From NCBI GenBank assembly GCA_933207985.1, contig OW240912.1, forward strand, positions 368,181,918-368,245,917: a stretch of 64,000 nucleotides of DNA. Reading direction: 5' to 3'. Position 1 is the stretch's first letter. Each line of letters starts with the position of its first letter. This stretch comes from Pelobates cultripes (lineage: Eukaryota > Chordata > Amphibia > Anura > Pelobatidae). The position numbers and the translations under genes are program-made. The notes under the pieces were generated by a model. The model did not search any database. It had not been told where the DNA came from and worked only from the letters and a program-made list of their open reading frames with translations. Shown here one piece after another: positions 45,252-57,769 of this stretch.

Positions 45252-48243
45252 CCCCTTAAGGACACAGCTTCAGAAGCTTGACTTACGCTTAATGACACAA
45301 GCAATTTTTGCATTTTCTTGCTGTTTGCGTTCAACTGCAATTTGCATCTCTCTCATTTATTGCACCGACACATATTATATACTGTTTTTTAAAGGACAGA
45401 AAGGGCTTTAATTTGATATAACATATATATATATATATAAATGCTTACTTATTATAAAAAAAATACAGAAAAATTCAAATAAAATGAAAAATATTGTTTT
45501 TTTTTACAGTTTTTGCAATAATAATGTGTGCATAATTAGTGCAGGTTAAGGAAAGTAATTAAAAATAAATTTATTTATTTGTTCTGATTTACAGAATATA
45601 TAATGTGTCTGGGATTTTAAGTTTTTTTTGGTAGTTACAGGTCACAAAGCACAAGGAGTAAAATAAACTTTTAATGTGGAGCGATTTTAGAATTTGGTAT
45701 GTTTGTCTTGTAAGCTTAATAGCCATAAAAGAAAACAAAATTGCCACACAAAAGTATATATTTATATAAAGTAGACATCACGGGCTATTTACCTAAGGTT
45801 GTTTTGACACTTTCTATGTAGCCATTTCACCGCCAACCTCTGCTAAATATTGGAGTAAAATTGTGTTCTTTTTGGTTTTTGGCACACAAACTTATAACAG
45901 AGAAATTCTCGTGTATATTTTGTAAAGTTGGTGTGTGCTATTCCTGTACAAAGTTTTATTTTGTGTTCAGTTACATCTGCTGAGTAAAATGACACCCCCA
46001 TTGTATGTCTTTTGCACTATTTCGTGAAGTTACAGTGCCATACAGGATACCTGTCCTTTTCAGTATTCACAGTAGAATTTTGAGAGATGGATTTAATGAG
46101 CCTTAGCTTCCATTTGGAGTATTATAACAGTTTGACTGTTCAAAAAAAACCCACAAAGGCCTACCATTTGTAAAAGTAGACACTCCAGGGTATCTTATAA
46201 GGTGCATATTGTGCCTTAACATGCCCCCATTTTTTCACCAATATATGCCAAAGTATGTGGTAAAAAATAATTTTGTGCATTTTTTACATACGGATTGCAT
46301 TTTTGCTGGGCGTTTTGTATATTTCATATGTGCCACTAAGTTCAAACCCCCCAAATTATGCTCAGCTAAGTCTTCTGAGTAAAATGACACCCCATATGAA
46401 TGTCTTTGGCACTATTTCGTGAAGCTACAGTGCCATATAGGAGACCTGTCCTTTACAGTATTCACAGTAGAATTTTGAGAGATGGATTTAATGAGCCTTA
46501 GCTTCCATTTGGAGTATTATAACAGTTTGACTGTTCAAAAAACCCCCACAAAGGCCTACCATTTGTAAAAGTAGACACTCCAGGGTATCTTATAAGGTGC
46601 ATATTGTGCCTTAACATGCCCCCATTTTTTCACCAATATATGCCAAAGTATGTGGTAAAAAATTATTTTGTGCATTTTTTACATACGGATTGCATTTTTG
46701 CTGGGCGTTTTGTATATTTCATATGTGCCACTAAGTTCAAACCCCCCATATTATGCTCAGCTAAGTCTTCTGAGTAAAATGACACCCCATATGAATGTCT
46801 TTGGTACTATTTCGTGAAGCTACAGTGACATATAGGAGACCTGTCCTTTACAGTATTCACAGTAGAATTTTGAGAGATGGATTTAATGAGCCTTAGCTTC
46901 CATTTGGGGTATTATAACAGTTTGACTGTTCAAAAAAACCCCACAAAGGCCTACCATTTGTAAAAGTAGACACTCCAGGGTATCTCATAAGGTGCATATT
47001 GTGCCTTAACATACCCCCATTTTTTCACCAATATATGCCAAAGTATGTGGTAAAAATAATTTTGTGCATTTTTTACATACGGATTGCATTTTTGCTGGGC
47101 GTTTTGTATATTTCATATGTGCCACTAAGTTCAAACCTCCCAAATTATGCTCAGCTAAGTCTTTTGAGTAAAAATACACCCCCAATGAATGTCTTTGCAC
47201 TATTTTGTGAAGCTACAGTGCCATATAGGAGACCAAGCCATATCCGTTTTTACCAAACTTTGAATTTTGACGCTGGGCCTATGTGCAATTTCCAAGCATC
47301 TTCGCAGGTTTTAAATTCAAACTACCCCACAAAGGCCTACCATTTCTTAAAGTAGACACCCCAGGGTGTTTCAAAAGGTATAGTTTGAACCTTAGCGTGG
47401 GATCATTTTTCCGCTAGCTTGTACCAGATGTAGTGGTAATAAGCGTTTTTTCTGCCTTTTTGACATACAAAGTGAGTTTGCACAGTATATTTTGCAAACC
47501 TTATGTGTGCTACGACTGTATAATACTTCATATGTTGCTCAGCTATGTCGGCTGAGTACAGCAATACCCCCGTATGTACCTTTGCCAGGTATGTGTGGAC
47601 ATCGGAGGGGCACATTTGGGACACAGCCATTCCAGTTTTTTTCAAACTTTGAATTTTTATGCTGTGCCTATGTCCCATTTTAGAGTATTTTACCAGGCTA
47701 TATAATCCAAATTCCCCATAAAGCCATACCATTTCTTAAAGAAGACATCCCAGGGTATTTCAAAAGGCATATTTTGAACCTTAGCGTGGGATCATTTTTC
47801 CGCTAGCTTGTACCAAGTGTAGTGGTAATAAGCATTTTTTCTGCCTTTTTGACATACAAAGTGAGTTTGCGCAGCATATTTTGCAAACCTTATGTGTGCT
47901 ATGACTGTATAATACTTCATATGTTGCTCAGCTATGTCGGCTGAGTACAGCAATACCCCCGTATGTACCTTTGCCAGGTATATGTGGATGTTGAAGGGGC
48001 GCATTTGAGACGCAGCCATTCAGTTTTTTTCTAACTTTGAAGTTTTACGCTGTGTCCATGTTCCAATTTGGAGTAGTTTAGACGGTTGGTTATTGAAACT
48101 TCCCCACAAACACATACTATTTATTAAAGAATACACCCTGGGGTAATTCAAAAGGCATATTTTGAACCTTGGCGTGCGATAGCGGCGATTCGGGGTTAAT
48201 TTTACCGCGTGACGGACGAGGTCCGTCACCCGTCCTTAAGGGG
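45252..48243. mobile_element. 2,992 bp TTAA-flanked non-autonomous element
   Basis: TTAA at 45248-45251 and 48244-48247 flank ends that are 12 bp inverted repeats (CCCCTTAAGGAC). The sister composite at 36830 has the uninterrupted site CAGCTTAATGTAG, which proves insertion and TTAA target duplication. The interior is mostly tandem repeats (46021-48180) with no transposase. TTAA targets are used by piggyBac and by Kolobok/T2 elements; the end sequence does not decide between them for me. Confidence 0.9.
46021..48180. repeat. Tandem array of ~390-395 bp units
   Basis: Three close units begin TTCGTGAAG at 46021, 46416 and 46811 (period 395), and a fourth start is at 47204. Two more diverged units share GATCATTTTTCCGCTAGCTT at 47401 and 47790 (period 389). 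All units share CCATTT.TTAAAGTAGACACC, CCACAAAGGCCTACC and the CTCAGCTAAGTC/GCTGAGTA segment, so the two sets are related. Open frames up to 118 residues in the array are not genes. Confidence 0.92.
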
Positions 48244-48506
48244 TTAATGTAGTGGTCCTGGTGTCTATAGCCTGTCCCTGCAGGCCTTTTAATGTAAACA
48301 GAGTGGCACTGCAGCACTAGCGTTAGTTAACATGGCAGGTCATATGGGTGGGGCATTGTGATGTCACGGGGGGGCGGCAAACTTTACTTTTGCCTAGGGC
48401 GGCAAAAATCCTTGCACCGGCCCATTTTGTTTTGATTTTGGAATATTGTGTTTGCCCCCTCTTCTGCGTTTCCTAATTGAATCCAAATTTGGCACATAAT
48501 CTTTAA

Positions 48507-48952
48507 AGGACCGCTATAGTGCCTGGAAAACAAACTCATTTTCCTGGCACTATAGGGTGTTTGGGTACCCCCCACCCGCAGGGTCCCCCTCCTGCCGGGC
48601 TCAAGAGGGGTTAAGGGGTTAAGGGGTTAAACCTTTCTCTCCTCCGTCTTCTGTCATCCGCCGAATGCGCGGCAAGAGCCACGTGCGCATTCAAGCAGTC
48701 CATAGGAAAGTATTTCTCAATGCTTTCCTATGGACGGCAGCATCTTCTCACTGTGAAAATCACAGTGAGAAGCACGGAAGCGCCTCTAGCGGCTCTCAAT
48801 GAGACAGCCACTAGAGGCTGGATTAACCCTTATGTAAACATAGCAGTTTCTCTGAAACTGCTATGTTTTCAGCTGCGGGGTTAACCCTAGATGGACCTGT
48901 CACCCAGACCACTTCATTGAGCTGAAGTGGTCTGGGTGCCTATAGTGGGCCT
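48507..48952. mobile_element. Complete TTAA-flanked MITE
   Basis: TTAA at 48503-48506 and 48953-48956. Ends are AGGACCGCTATAGTGCC and the reverse of AGGCCCACTATAGGCACC. About 446 bp, GC-richer than the intron, with inner inverted repeats such as TTCTCACTGTGAAAATCACA. No gene. Confidence 0.85.
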
Positions 48953-49234
48953 TTAAATATTTCATGAGGGTGTATTAGTAAAAAGATCATACAAAATTAG
49001 TCACATTTAAAATATATACCTTTATTCAAACATTTTTACAATTTCTTGGATGATTGGATGAAATATAGATATGTCTGGTAGACAGTCTAATACTGCAATG
49101 TTTTCAGCTGCATGGTAAAGGTCACAGGGAAAGTGCATATAGACCACTTCAATGACATGAAATAATGTGTCCCTGTAGAATAGCTTTGAGTGAAAGATAG
49201 GAGGTTCTTGAATACACTGTTAAAAGTTTTTTGT

Positions 49235-49775
49235 TTTGTTTTTTGTTACCTGTTTGTAGGAGAACATCATTTTGGGGGGATTTTTTTGTTCAGTAAAATG
49301 TGGGGGTTGGGAGGGAGAAAAAAAGGTTTACATTGCTTGGTCCCATATTGGCACTCACACATACTTTGAATGTCAGAGATAGTCTGCTTTACTCATCCTA
49401 TTTTGACACTGTTGCTAATGTCTAGTGCAGTATTCTGCTCCTAGCCTCTGCCACGTATTTGGGATCACCAACGTACTGTTGTTAAAAAATCTTTTGTTAA
49501 CTGTTTGTAGAAGAAAAAGCCTTTTTGGGGTTGTGATTTGTTTAGTAAAAAAGTAAAAACAAAGAGGATAAAAATTCCTCTTTCCTAGGTATGCCCACAT
49601 TGGCACACAGAAACTTTGAGTGGTAGAGAGCGTGCTTCACTCATCCTATTGTGACACTGGTGGTTACATTTAGTGCAGTGTTCTAGTCATTGCAACTAAT
49701 CACCAACTTGGAATCACCAATGTGCAGCCTTTAATTTTTTTCTTATTAACTGTTTGTAGAAAGCAAATTCCTTTT
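49235..49775. repeat. Tandem repeat, ~250 bp period
   Basis: TGTTTGTAG recurs at 49251, 49502 and 49751, and ACTCATCCTATT at 49391 and 49639 (periods 248-251). Units are about 75-80 percent alike. No gene. Confidence 0.75.
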
Positions 49776-51260
49776 TTCTGAGTTCATTACATTGTGTGCT
49801 GTGCAACTGTGAGAGCACTATGCAGTTTTAAAGTGAAACACAAAAACGTAACAGTAGCAAATCCAGCAAGCACCAACCCATTTTGAAATACAAACACTTA
49901 TTTTTGTTAAATAAAGTTGTGTTAGTTTGCATAATACATAATCATTCATATCCATATTTTATTGTAATAAGAAAAACAAAGCCACCCTCTTCAATCTCAT
50001 GTACTAATCCCAAGACAAAATTGAGGGAGGTTATGGGTTAAGGGAGGGTTCCTTTTTCCTTATCCATCAGAAGCAGCAGTATCATGACTTCTGATAGTTT
50101 GCACACCTCAGTCACGAGGACTTCTGACACCTCCCCAACCACTACCTCCACCACCAACGTCACTACCATCACCACTATTAGTAGTATTTAGCCTCAGGAT
50201 AGTGATATTAGCAACTGCAATAACATGTGCTGCTGCTTTCACTAGCTTCAAGCATTATAGCTTATTGGAGACCCTCCAAGATTCAAATAAAAAAGAGAGC
50301 AGAAGAGTCTATTTTGTGGAGATCCACTCTTTAGTAAGAGTAAGAAAGTAGTCTTTCCAATGTCTGTTGTTGCAGAGCAGGGGGGATGGGATGTTGAGGA
50401 TAGTGCCAGACGTTGAGAGAGGCAGATCAGTGCAATGTCAAAACATCCTAACAAAAAAGCACCTGTCTGTTTATCCAAATATAATGACTGCTCCTACTGG
50501 CCAGCATGACGTTTTTAACTTGACAGTACCCTGGTGGCAGTCCTTGCCTGGCTGTGGTGGTGGTGGTAGTGGAGGTGTTCCAACCTTACTCCAAACTATA
50601 TTCGAGTGGTTCAGGAGGATTGCTGGGCATTTCTCTATAGGTGCCAACTACCAACTGGGGTGTTCACTAGACTGGGAATTGTGAAGAACTGACAGGAGAA
50701 TAACACACTTTAAGCCACATAAGAGGTTTTGAAACAAATAATAAATAACCCTGAATATAACAATTGGCTAGCCTACCCAATATGTTTTCATACATTGTAT
50801 AGCCTTTTTTTGCCTGAGCCTGGCTCACCCTTCTGGTGGCTTTGTGAGTCATAGCAGTGTTTTCTTCTTTGTTTTGTCTTTTTTCTTGAATGAAAATCAG
50901 AGGACATATCAGACAATCTGATCTAAACAAACACATGGTAATGAATAAAATAAAAGAATGAAGTAAAAGGTTGCCCGAGGGCCAGTGTGTCTCTGGGTAA
51001 GAAGATCATAATGGAATTTCAAGGTCATAGTCCCTAAACTTGTGTCTGCTTTAATGCATGCTTTATAAATACATAAAAGTGTGTGTGCTAATCGAAACCT
51101 ATATTACTCCAACAACATATTATTAAATATAACTATATATATATAATAATGCCTATCTCAAAGTGCAGGAACTAAGCCAAATGAGGGTTATATGACCTGC
51201 TCACCTGTAATTATGTGACATATTTGTAGGTATAGGTGCATGCATATCTCTGTATGGAAA
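49776..51260. other. Intron, nothing recognised
   Basis: AT-rich sequence with a short CCACCACCAACGTCACTACC tract near 50150 and a GGTGGTGGTGGTAG tract near 50557, possibly part of an old inverted element. No coding exon is seen. Confidence 0.4.
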
Positions 51261-51278
51261 TATATATATACATATATG

Positions 51279-51335
<57 letters not shown>

Positions 51336-51455
51336 CCATTAAAGCTTTATATACCTTTCACAAACATTTTGTTTAGAAAGTAGATTGGATTTTTAATGCA
51401 ATTCTTTGTTCCTTTCAACAATATATATATATATATATATAAATATATATATGCG
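51261..51455. repeat. (TA)n microsatellites
   Basis: TATATA runs at 51261-51328 and 51421-51452. Confidence 0.95.
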
Positions 51456-54400
51456 TATAGATGTGCAGATAGAGGGATGTATATGTTTGAGTTGAGGTAC
51501 ACAATATATATGTTACATATATACAAACACAATGTACACATTTTAATATGCGTGCATACATATATGTGTGTGTTTGTATATGGGTGTGTGCTTTTATGTG
51601 TATATGTATTTAGAAAACATGCTATATGTCGATAATATGTACAGTGTTTTATATCCAGGTAACATAACGCAGCATAAAACATGATTTCTCAAAATTACTG
51701 TGCCTCAGGCAGACCTCTGAAACATGTAGATGATGAACAGTTATTTGCATACATCCGTGGGAATTGTTATCCAGTGTGGTCTCGTCACAACCTATTTAGT
51801 ATTTTGTTATATGCTGACAGTAAGACAGTAAACCAAAATCATTACCATGCTAATGAGACCCAAAGGGTACAACTGCACAGTCCATGGTTGGTTTCTAAAA
51901 TGCAAAGTGTAAATTCATTCCAGATCTACTGAGGTCCCCAATGCTGGACACTTTTCTCTTTGGATTCTACATAGTCTGGTTTTGCACCTAAAAGGAGTAA
52001 GCACATATATATGAGTGGGTTCTGGTGGCCCTCTTTTTGTATGTCCCATGGTTGGTTTCTAATTATTTTTCAGAATTACTCTACCAAAGGCAGATGTTTC
52101 CTAATGTTCTACTTGGGATATGTAGGATTCACAACAGTCATTTTTAAATTTGCATAGATCTATGGTTAGTATTATCGTGTTTATCATGATAACAGTATGA
52201 TTTTGATGGTGAATTATTTTTTTGTACGTGATAGTAATGCGTCACATTGTGTATTGTGGAGCTCCTAAACCTTAGCACAGCATCTCATGACAATGTATCA
52301 ATGTAGTTATTTCATGTCAACGAAAAGTAGCCCTCTTCTTTGGTTAGACACTGGCAATTTCAGTGTAAAGATTTGGCAAAAGCAGGAAATATAAAATAGG
52401 AAACACCAGGAAGCAAAATTTACACCTGGCTAACATAAGCAATAGTACTTTCAAAGATGCTCAGTTTATCTAAACTTTGTGTAGCACTGGAATGTGGAAC
52501 ACTTGAAGGGTTAAATCCATGTTTCATTCAGTACCTTTTAGAGTATGATTTGTAGAAATATTATGAATTATTCATAATGTTCCTGCTTTTACAAAGTAGC
52601 ATTTTAGCTATAAACATATAATTACAGAGAGCAATTAATGTGTTTTCCGAAAGAAGTGTTTGTGGACGGAATACTGAATACTACATTAAGGAACTTTGAT
52701 AGTATGAAAAGAATGAGTCATATCAATGTATTATCACTCAGTGTAACTCTGATTGGCTAGTTCTATGTTCTATTATATATGTTATAATTTCTATTGTGAT
52801 CAACTAGATTCTATTGTTAAAGCTTTAAAATGGATAAGGCATATCACGTTGGCCAATATACTCAAGGTATGAATGACATTTATCTTGATGGACAAAATGA
52901 AATTAACTGCCAACAGAATCCAAGACTGACAAAAGAATTCATTTTTCGCATTTACGCATTTCATCCACAGTAAGACTGAATCTTTATTTCTATTAATTCT
53001 TTTTAATCTCCTTGTTCCTTTTACTCTGTGGTCTTACAAAGATAATATCTGTCAGGTTTTCTCTCCAGAGTCTCTGAGCCTTGTTTTACCCTAAAGCGAT
53101 ACATCGCAATAATGCACTCACACTATAATTCAGACCCTACTTTTACTGTTAATGGCACCACAAAGGGAGACAATACACTTTAGTTCTGTAAAGGTTTACA
53201 TAACCACTGGGATTTGTGCCCTCTGAGTTGTATTTGATGTGCCTTTGCTTGACGTAACATAAATGGAAGAATTTGCAAAACAGAATTCAAAGAGCCACAA
53301 GCCAATCTCATTGTCACCGCTTTCAGTTTACTCTCTTTATAACTGATTGGAAGTGACAGATGGCAGAATTTTCACGAAAAAGGTATTTAATAAACCAATT
53401 TTACTTTTTCAGTAAAAGGATATTATTTGTTACAGTAATTAACATTGGCAATAAGTGCAAGTTTAATTAGTAGATTAAATTCCTAGAATATTACTATATT
53501 TTTCAGTCTTTTTCATAAACATACCGAGTTATTCACCAAAGTGAACTTAAAATGTAAGATCAAAATAGCTTAACTAGACAAATACTTGAACACACCTTTA
53601 CTTCCAGTTTGGCAACTGTGGCCTTAAATTTAAAATTCATTTTGTGGGAATATGTATGTAATAAAAATTTAAAAAATAATATTTTATAAAAATTATCAAA
53701 AATGTATACTTTTTATTAATATCAGAAATTGATCTTTGGAAATGTGGACCAGTTGTGTAGTATGTTTTTTGTTGTTGTTTTTTTTAATTATGTGCGAATG
53801 TATATATTTTTACATCACTGTGCGTAATGCTATTTGTCAATACCCAGTTCTGACATGTGATATGAATAAAACCTATTTCCTCTAATAAAAAAATGATATC
53901 ACAAAATGTCTGACAACGTTGAATTCATTTTACATTCTCATTTTAGTAAATAAGCTTGATAATTAATATTTAGAAAGACTTTGACAGACTCAGAGATTAT
54001 ATTTGTTTCTATTGACATACACTGAAGAATTATGTATCTTTTAGATTACACAATTTTTCTTTAAATTTAGCAGCATAACTAGGTCAAGGGTTGGGATTAG
54101 TTCTATGATTAGAATAATGGCTTGTGTTTGGTTTTAGAGGCTAAACTCATGGCGGTAGCTGCATAATAGCAGCTACTACTCAACGGTGTAACTTTATGAC
54201 CCAACAGTGCTATGCGATTAGTGGTCCTACATTACACATAAACAATGCAAATCAGTTTCAATTACATGATGACGGTTGCATTACAGATTCTTTCAATATT
54301 TTCAGAATTAATATAATGGCGCCTTGGGGAATGTTCAGAGTTTTTGAATATTTTATATAGACTTGTTTTGTACTTCTGCAGACTTATTTTGATATCTCTT

Positions 54401-54464
54401 TGGCTTTCAATATGCTGTTTGTTTGGTGAACTCTGGAACTCTTGGGTTAACTCTGTAGAGCAGT
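51456..54464. other. Intron, nothing recognised
   Basis: About 3 kb, AT-rich. No gene, RNA or clear repeat is seen. Confidence 0.45.
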
Positions 54465-54790
54465 AATAACAAAAAAGGACAAGACTATATAGCAGAACAC
54501 TGCAGGAGGGAACAAGAGTGCAACATGGACCTTACAGTGGCGGAATAGGCTATTTAGGGGACATTCTTGTATAGAACAAGATTGTATAGAGGACACACAC
54601 AACAATATAGAACCAATCTGCTTATAGGATGATACAGAATAAAACATGATTGTCCAGAGGAGACTGTAACACAGTTGTGCCTGAATAGCTGACATTACAG
54701 TATAGGACAAGACTGTAGGGAGAACATTAATGTATGAGGCAAGACAAGACTGTATAGATAATATTACAGAGAAGAGTACCACTTTAAAGG
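54465..54790. repeat. Degenerate tandem repeat (ACAAGACTGTATAG units)
   Basis: Motifs GACAAGACTATATAGCAGAA, AACAAGATTGTATAGAGGAC, GACAAGACTGTAGGGAGAAC and AAGACTGTATAGATAATATT recur at irregular spacing. The 168-residue minus-strand open frame (54447-54953) runs through this repeat and is not supported as a gene. Confidence 0.5.
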
Positions 54791-54959
54791 ACATTTCTGT
54801 ATGTAGAATATAATTGTGTGAATGTTTAAATAGTAATTTTCTCTGGGTGCACACCCTAATATGTATAAATTGTAACTGAATACCATTGATTATATAGTTA
54901 CAATGGCCCATGTGAATGGGGTATATATAAGGGGAATATATATTAGGCAGCAAGTAAAC

Positions 54960-55472
54960 AGTTAGTTTTTGAATTTCATGTGTCGGAAGCAGGACAAATG
55001 GGCAAGCGATAAGATGTGAGTGACTTTGGCAAGGGCCAAATAATGATGTCTAGACAACTACATACCACCTACCTATAGATTGTTGCAGAACATACACCCC
55101 TTCATGGCAATGTTGTTCCCTGATGGCAGTTGCCTCTTTCAGCAGAGTAATTCACCCTGCCACACTGCAAGAATTGTTCAGGAATGATTTGATTAACATG
55201 ACAAAGAGTTCAAGGTACTGCCTTGGCCTCCAAATTCCCTAGATCTCAATCTGATTGAGAATCTGTGGGATGTACTGGAGCAGTGAAGGTCCCTCCTTGC
55301 AACTTGCAGGATGTAAAGGATCTGCTGTTCACGTATTGGGGCTAGATATCACAGGACACGTTCAGATGTCTTGTGGAGTTTATGCCTTGATGCATCAGAG
55401 CTGTTTTGGCAGCACAAGGTGGACCTACATGAGATTAGGTAGGTGGTTTTACTGATGCAGCTGTTCGGTGTA
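54960..55472 (+). pseudogene. Decayed Tc1-type transposase fragment
   Basis: ATGGGCAAGCGATAAGATGT near 55000 corresponds to the N-terminal region. After a deletion, 55130-55470 translates in broken frames to LPWPPNSLDLNLIENLWD and WDVLEQ, the C-terminal catalytic E region of Tc1 transposases. It is followed by a remnant resembling LQDVKDLLFTYW. The end CAGCTGTTCGGTGTAT looks like a degenerate terminal repeat. It is a different and much older family than the DD37E copies at 9.8-14.1 kb. Confidence 0.6.
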
Positions 55473-57110
55473 TGTATATATATACCTTGCACAGCAGAGA
55501 GCCCGAAGAGGAACTTTTCCCCAAGTAAGTGGGTTATTCTCAAAAGGGCAGGCATTAGGTTGCCAGGAGAGGACATGCCAAAAATGTGGTACTTGGCCCT
55601 TTGTTTCAAAAAACAATAATAACTATTATATTCTGTGAGCCTTTAAAGTTGCTGTTTAGTCAATGAGCGAGTGCGCTGGATCTGGTATGTTGTATGAATT
55701 GGTCCCAGCAGCACCCTACAATGTATGCATGTCCAGGTGAGTGCAGTCTCTTGGTTTCATATATTTGTGAGTCCAGGCCAACTACCTGGTTTTGCACCCC
55801 TCTCTGTCACAGGTGCCTCATTGATCCACTAAATATATTCTGAAATATCCATAGTGCAGTGCATTTTTTTTTTTTTTTCATAAGCAACTTACAAAACATG
55901 TGTCTATATGGAGACATAAATAAAAAACCTGCAATTTTCTAGGCCGGGTGTCTAGCATGAATAATATTTAGCAAAGAAGAAGATTGTAGTATTTAAATGA
56001 ACTATTGCTATCAAATATGATCACAGTTGCTATGACAATGCTAATTTTGACAACATTAGGAAATATCATGACAGATTGCAGCATTCTAAAGTTTTGTTTG
56101 TTTGACCTCAAATATAATGTGTGCATGTGTTTTTTATATACCATATGACTTGATCTGCCAGTTCTTTCAACTAGCAGATCATGTTTTCAAACCATGTATG
56201 ACATTATATAATATTGGTGCATTGATTTTTGTGATATAAGGTTTGATAGACTCCATGCTGACTCTCAGGGGAATGTCCAAGGTTTGTGAGAGTTCCTCTC
56301 CCACTATAATAAAATTAATTTGAAAAAATCATAAAATATCATAAACAATTCCATCCTGCTATTAGCAGTTGCCACTTTCTTAATTCAACCCTCTCTCAAT
56401 AATTATATATTTTTGCACATACAAACAATGGCTACCTCCCAGAAGGGAAATCGTCAAATATCTTAGGTAGAATAGGATATGTTTATCTCGATGATGCCCT
56501 ATGATTAACAAGATACAATGCACACCTGAGCGGCAGCTAAGGAAATAGAAACAGCATCATTTTGTCTCCAGCTCTTCTCCTGACATATCATTATTGGAAT
56601 ACGCAACCGAATTCATGATAGCAGGTTCGAATAGCACCTGCTGCCTGAATATGTAACTGCCATCAATCTCAGGCAGACAAAGGCATTTATCCTGATGTAG
56701 CTAAAGATGTGACATAAATGTTCATAGTGGTGAAGTATGTACAATGGACAAATGATGTAATATCTGGGTTTTTGCAGACATGTATAAACCACTCAATTTT
56801 GGTCTTGTGGTCTATTATGTTGTCATCAGAATTCATTGATGGCATCATTTTTCCTATAATACATTAATTTCACCTATATGTGTTTTCTCTTTTCTCTGCA
56901 GAGGGGCTGTAGGTGGCAGTCTTATTTCCATCCTCCCACATCACATTTATAAATCAAACTTCACTCTAGCAATAAGGTACAAGGAAGAATATAATGTTTA
57001 ACATGCAGAACATAATTGGGGGATTCTTTGTAGGATTCACATTTAAAGATAACAGAACTTCTATATTTGACCATATTTTATCTAATTTGATCACAACTCT
57101 ACATTATGTA
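55473..57110. other. Intron, nothing recognised
   Basis: AT-rich. An acceptor-like CTTTTCTCTGCAG at about 56890-56901 precedes a 32-codon frame, but the peptide does not resemble FREM2, so I do not call an exon. Confidence 0.4.
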
Positions 57111-57312
57111 TCACAAGTTCTATCTCCTCAATGTTTCAGTAAAGATTGAAAAAAAAATGTAAACAATTTAAAATTGTGTGATTTTATCTTATTTTATTTT
57201 TAGGTCTCACATAATATCTCACAATTTCTATCTCCTCAATATTTCAGTAAAGATTAAAATCTAATCTAAATTTAAATTGTGTGATTTTACATTATTTTAT
57301 TTGTAGGTCTCT
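57111..57312. repeat. Tandem duplication, 108 bp period
   Basis: TATCTCCTCAATGTTTCAGT at 57121 and TATCTCCTCAATATTTCAGT at 57229 start two units. Both continue with AAATTGTGTGATTTTA and end TTTTATTT.TAGGTCTC. Confidence 0.85.
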
Positions 57313-57769
57313 CGTAACATCCTGAGATTGCCACATATCACTCATGTAAGGGCTATCAATAAATGCCATGTTTCAAATTCTATGGTATTTCTCTAAAATA
57401 TAGCAACTTAAGGTAACAAAGGAGTTAACAGTAGTGCTTAATTCTCCTAAGCACCCAGTGTCAGAATTATTATTACATTAACCTTTCAGTGTTTCAATTT
57501 TTTGTCATCCTTAAGAAAATATTGATTTTTTTCAGCAGATATATTTCAAAATATAAATAAAATATTAGCAGACAAAATAAAATTTATTGGAATATCCTAT
57601 GGGGTCCACACTTTACGTGTTCCATTTAAAAACATTCATCTGGATAATTCAGATTAAGTTCACACTCAATTACATAGGGGAGGGTGAATCTGAGTTAAGC
57701 ATGGGATTTGTAGAATAATTACATGTGCAGGAGAAGAGATGGGATGGGGGAAAAAAATCATTCATTGTG
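57313..57769. other. Intron, nothing recognised
   Basis: AT-rich. No feature is seen. Confidence 0.45.

Larger units (their letters stand above)
43294..48423 (+). mobile_element. hAT-like composite element carrying a TTAA insertion
   Basis: The left end CAGGGCCGGCGCTACCTG leads into AGCCGCCTAGGGCGCC blocks. A large palindrome (43483-43653), a purine array (43660-44590), a CA-rich array (44590-44940) and the same unique block as at 36530 follow. Next is CCAGAACCACTGCAGCTTAA, a 2,992 bp inserted element (45252-48243), and then the shared terminal segment ending GCACCGGCCC. The two ends are complementary in CAGGGCCGG but otherwise unlike. An 8 bp target duplication is not evident because the right end lacks the last bases. 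No transposase gene. Confidence 0.75.

Noticed and set aside
46021..48180. CRISPR-like array
   Set aside because: Units are about 390 bp and contiguous without unique spacers, and the context is a vertebrate transposon.
46999..48317. Open frames of 63-118 residues at 47-48.3 kb
   Set aside because: They repeat with the 390 bp units and occur on both strands, so they are not genes.
54447..54953. 168-residue minus-strand open frame
   Set aside because: It runs through a degenerate tandem repeat, is hydrophobic by composition, and has no recognisable family or splice context.
56610..56650. AGGTTCGAATAGC as a possible tRNA B box
   Set aside because: No A box at a proper distance upstream and no cloverleaf stems could be found.
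56902..57000. Possible extra exon after the acceptor-like CTCTGCAG
   Set aside because: The short peptide has no resemblance to Calx-beta or other FREM2 regions, and there is no clear donor at the expected phase.
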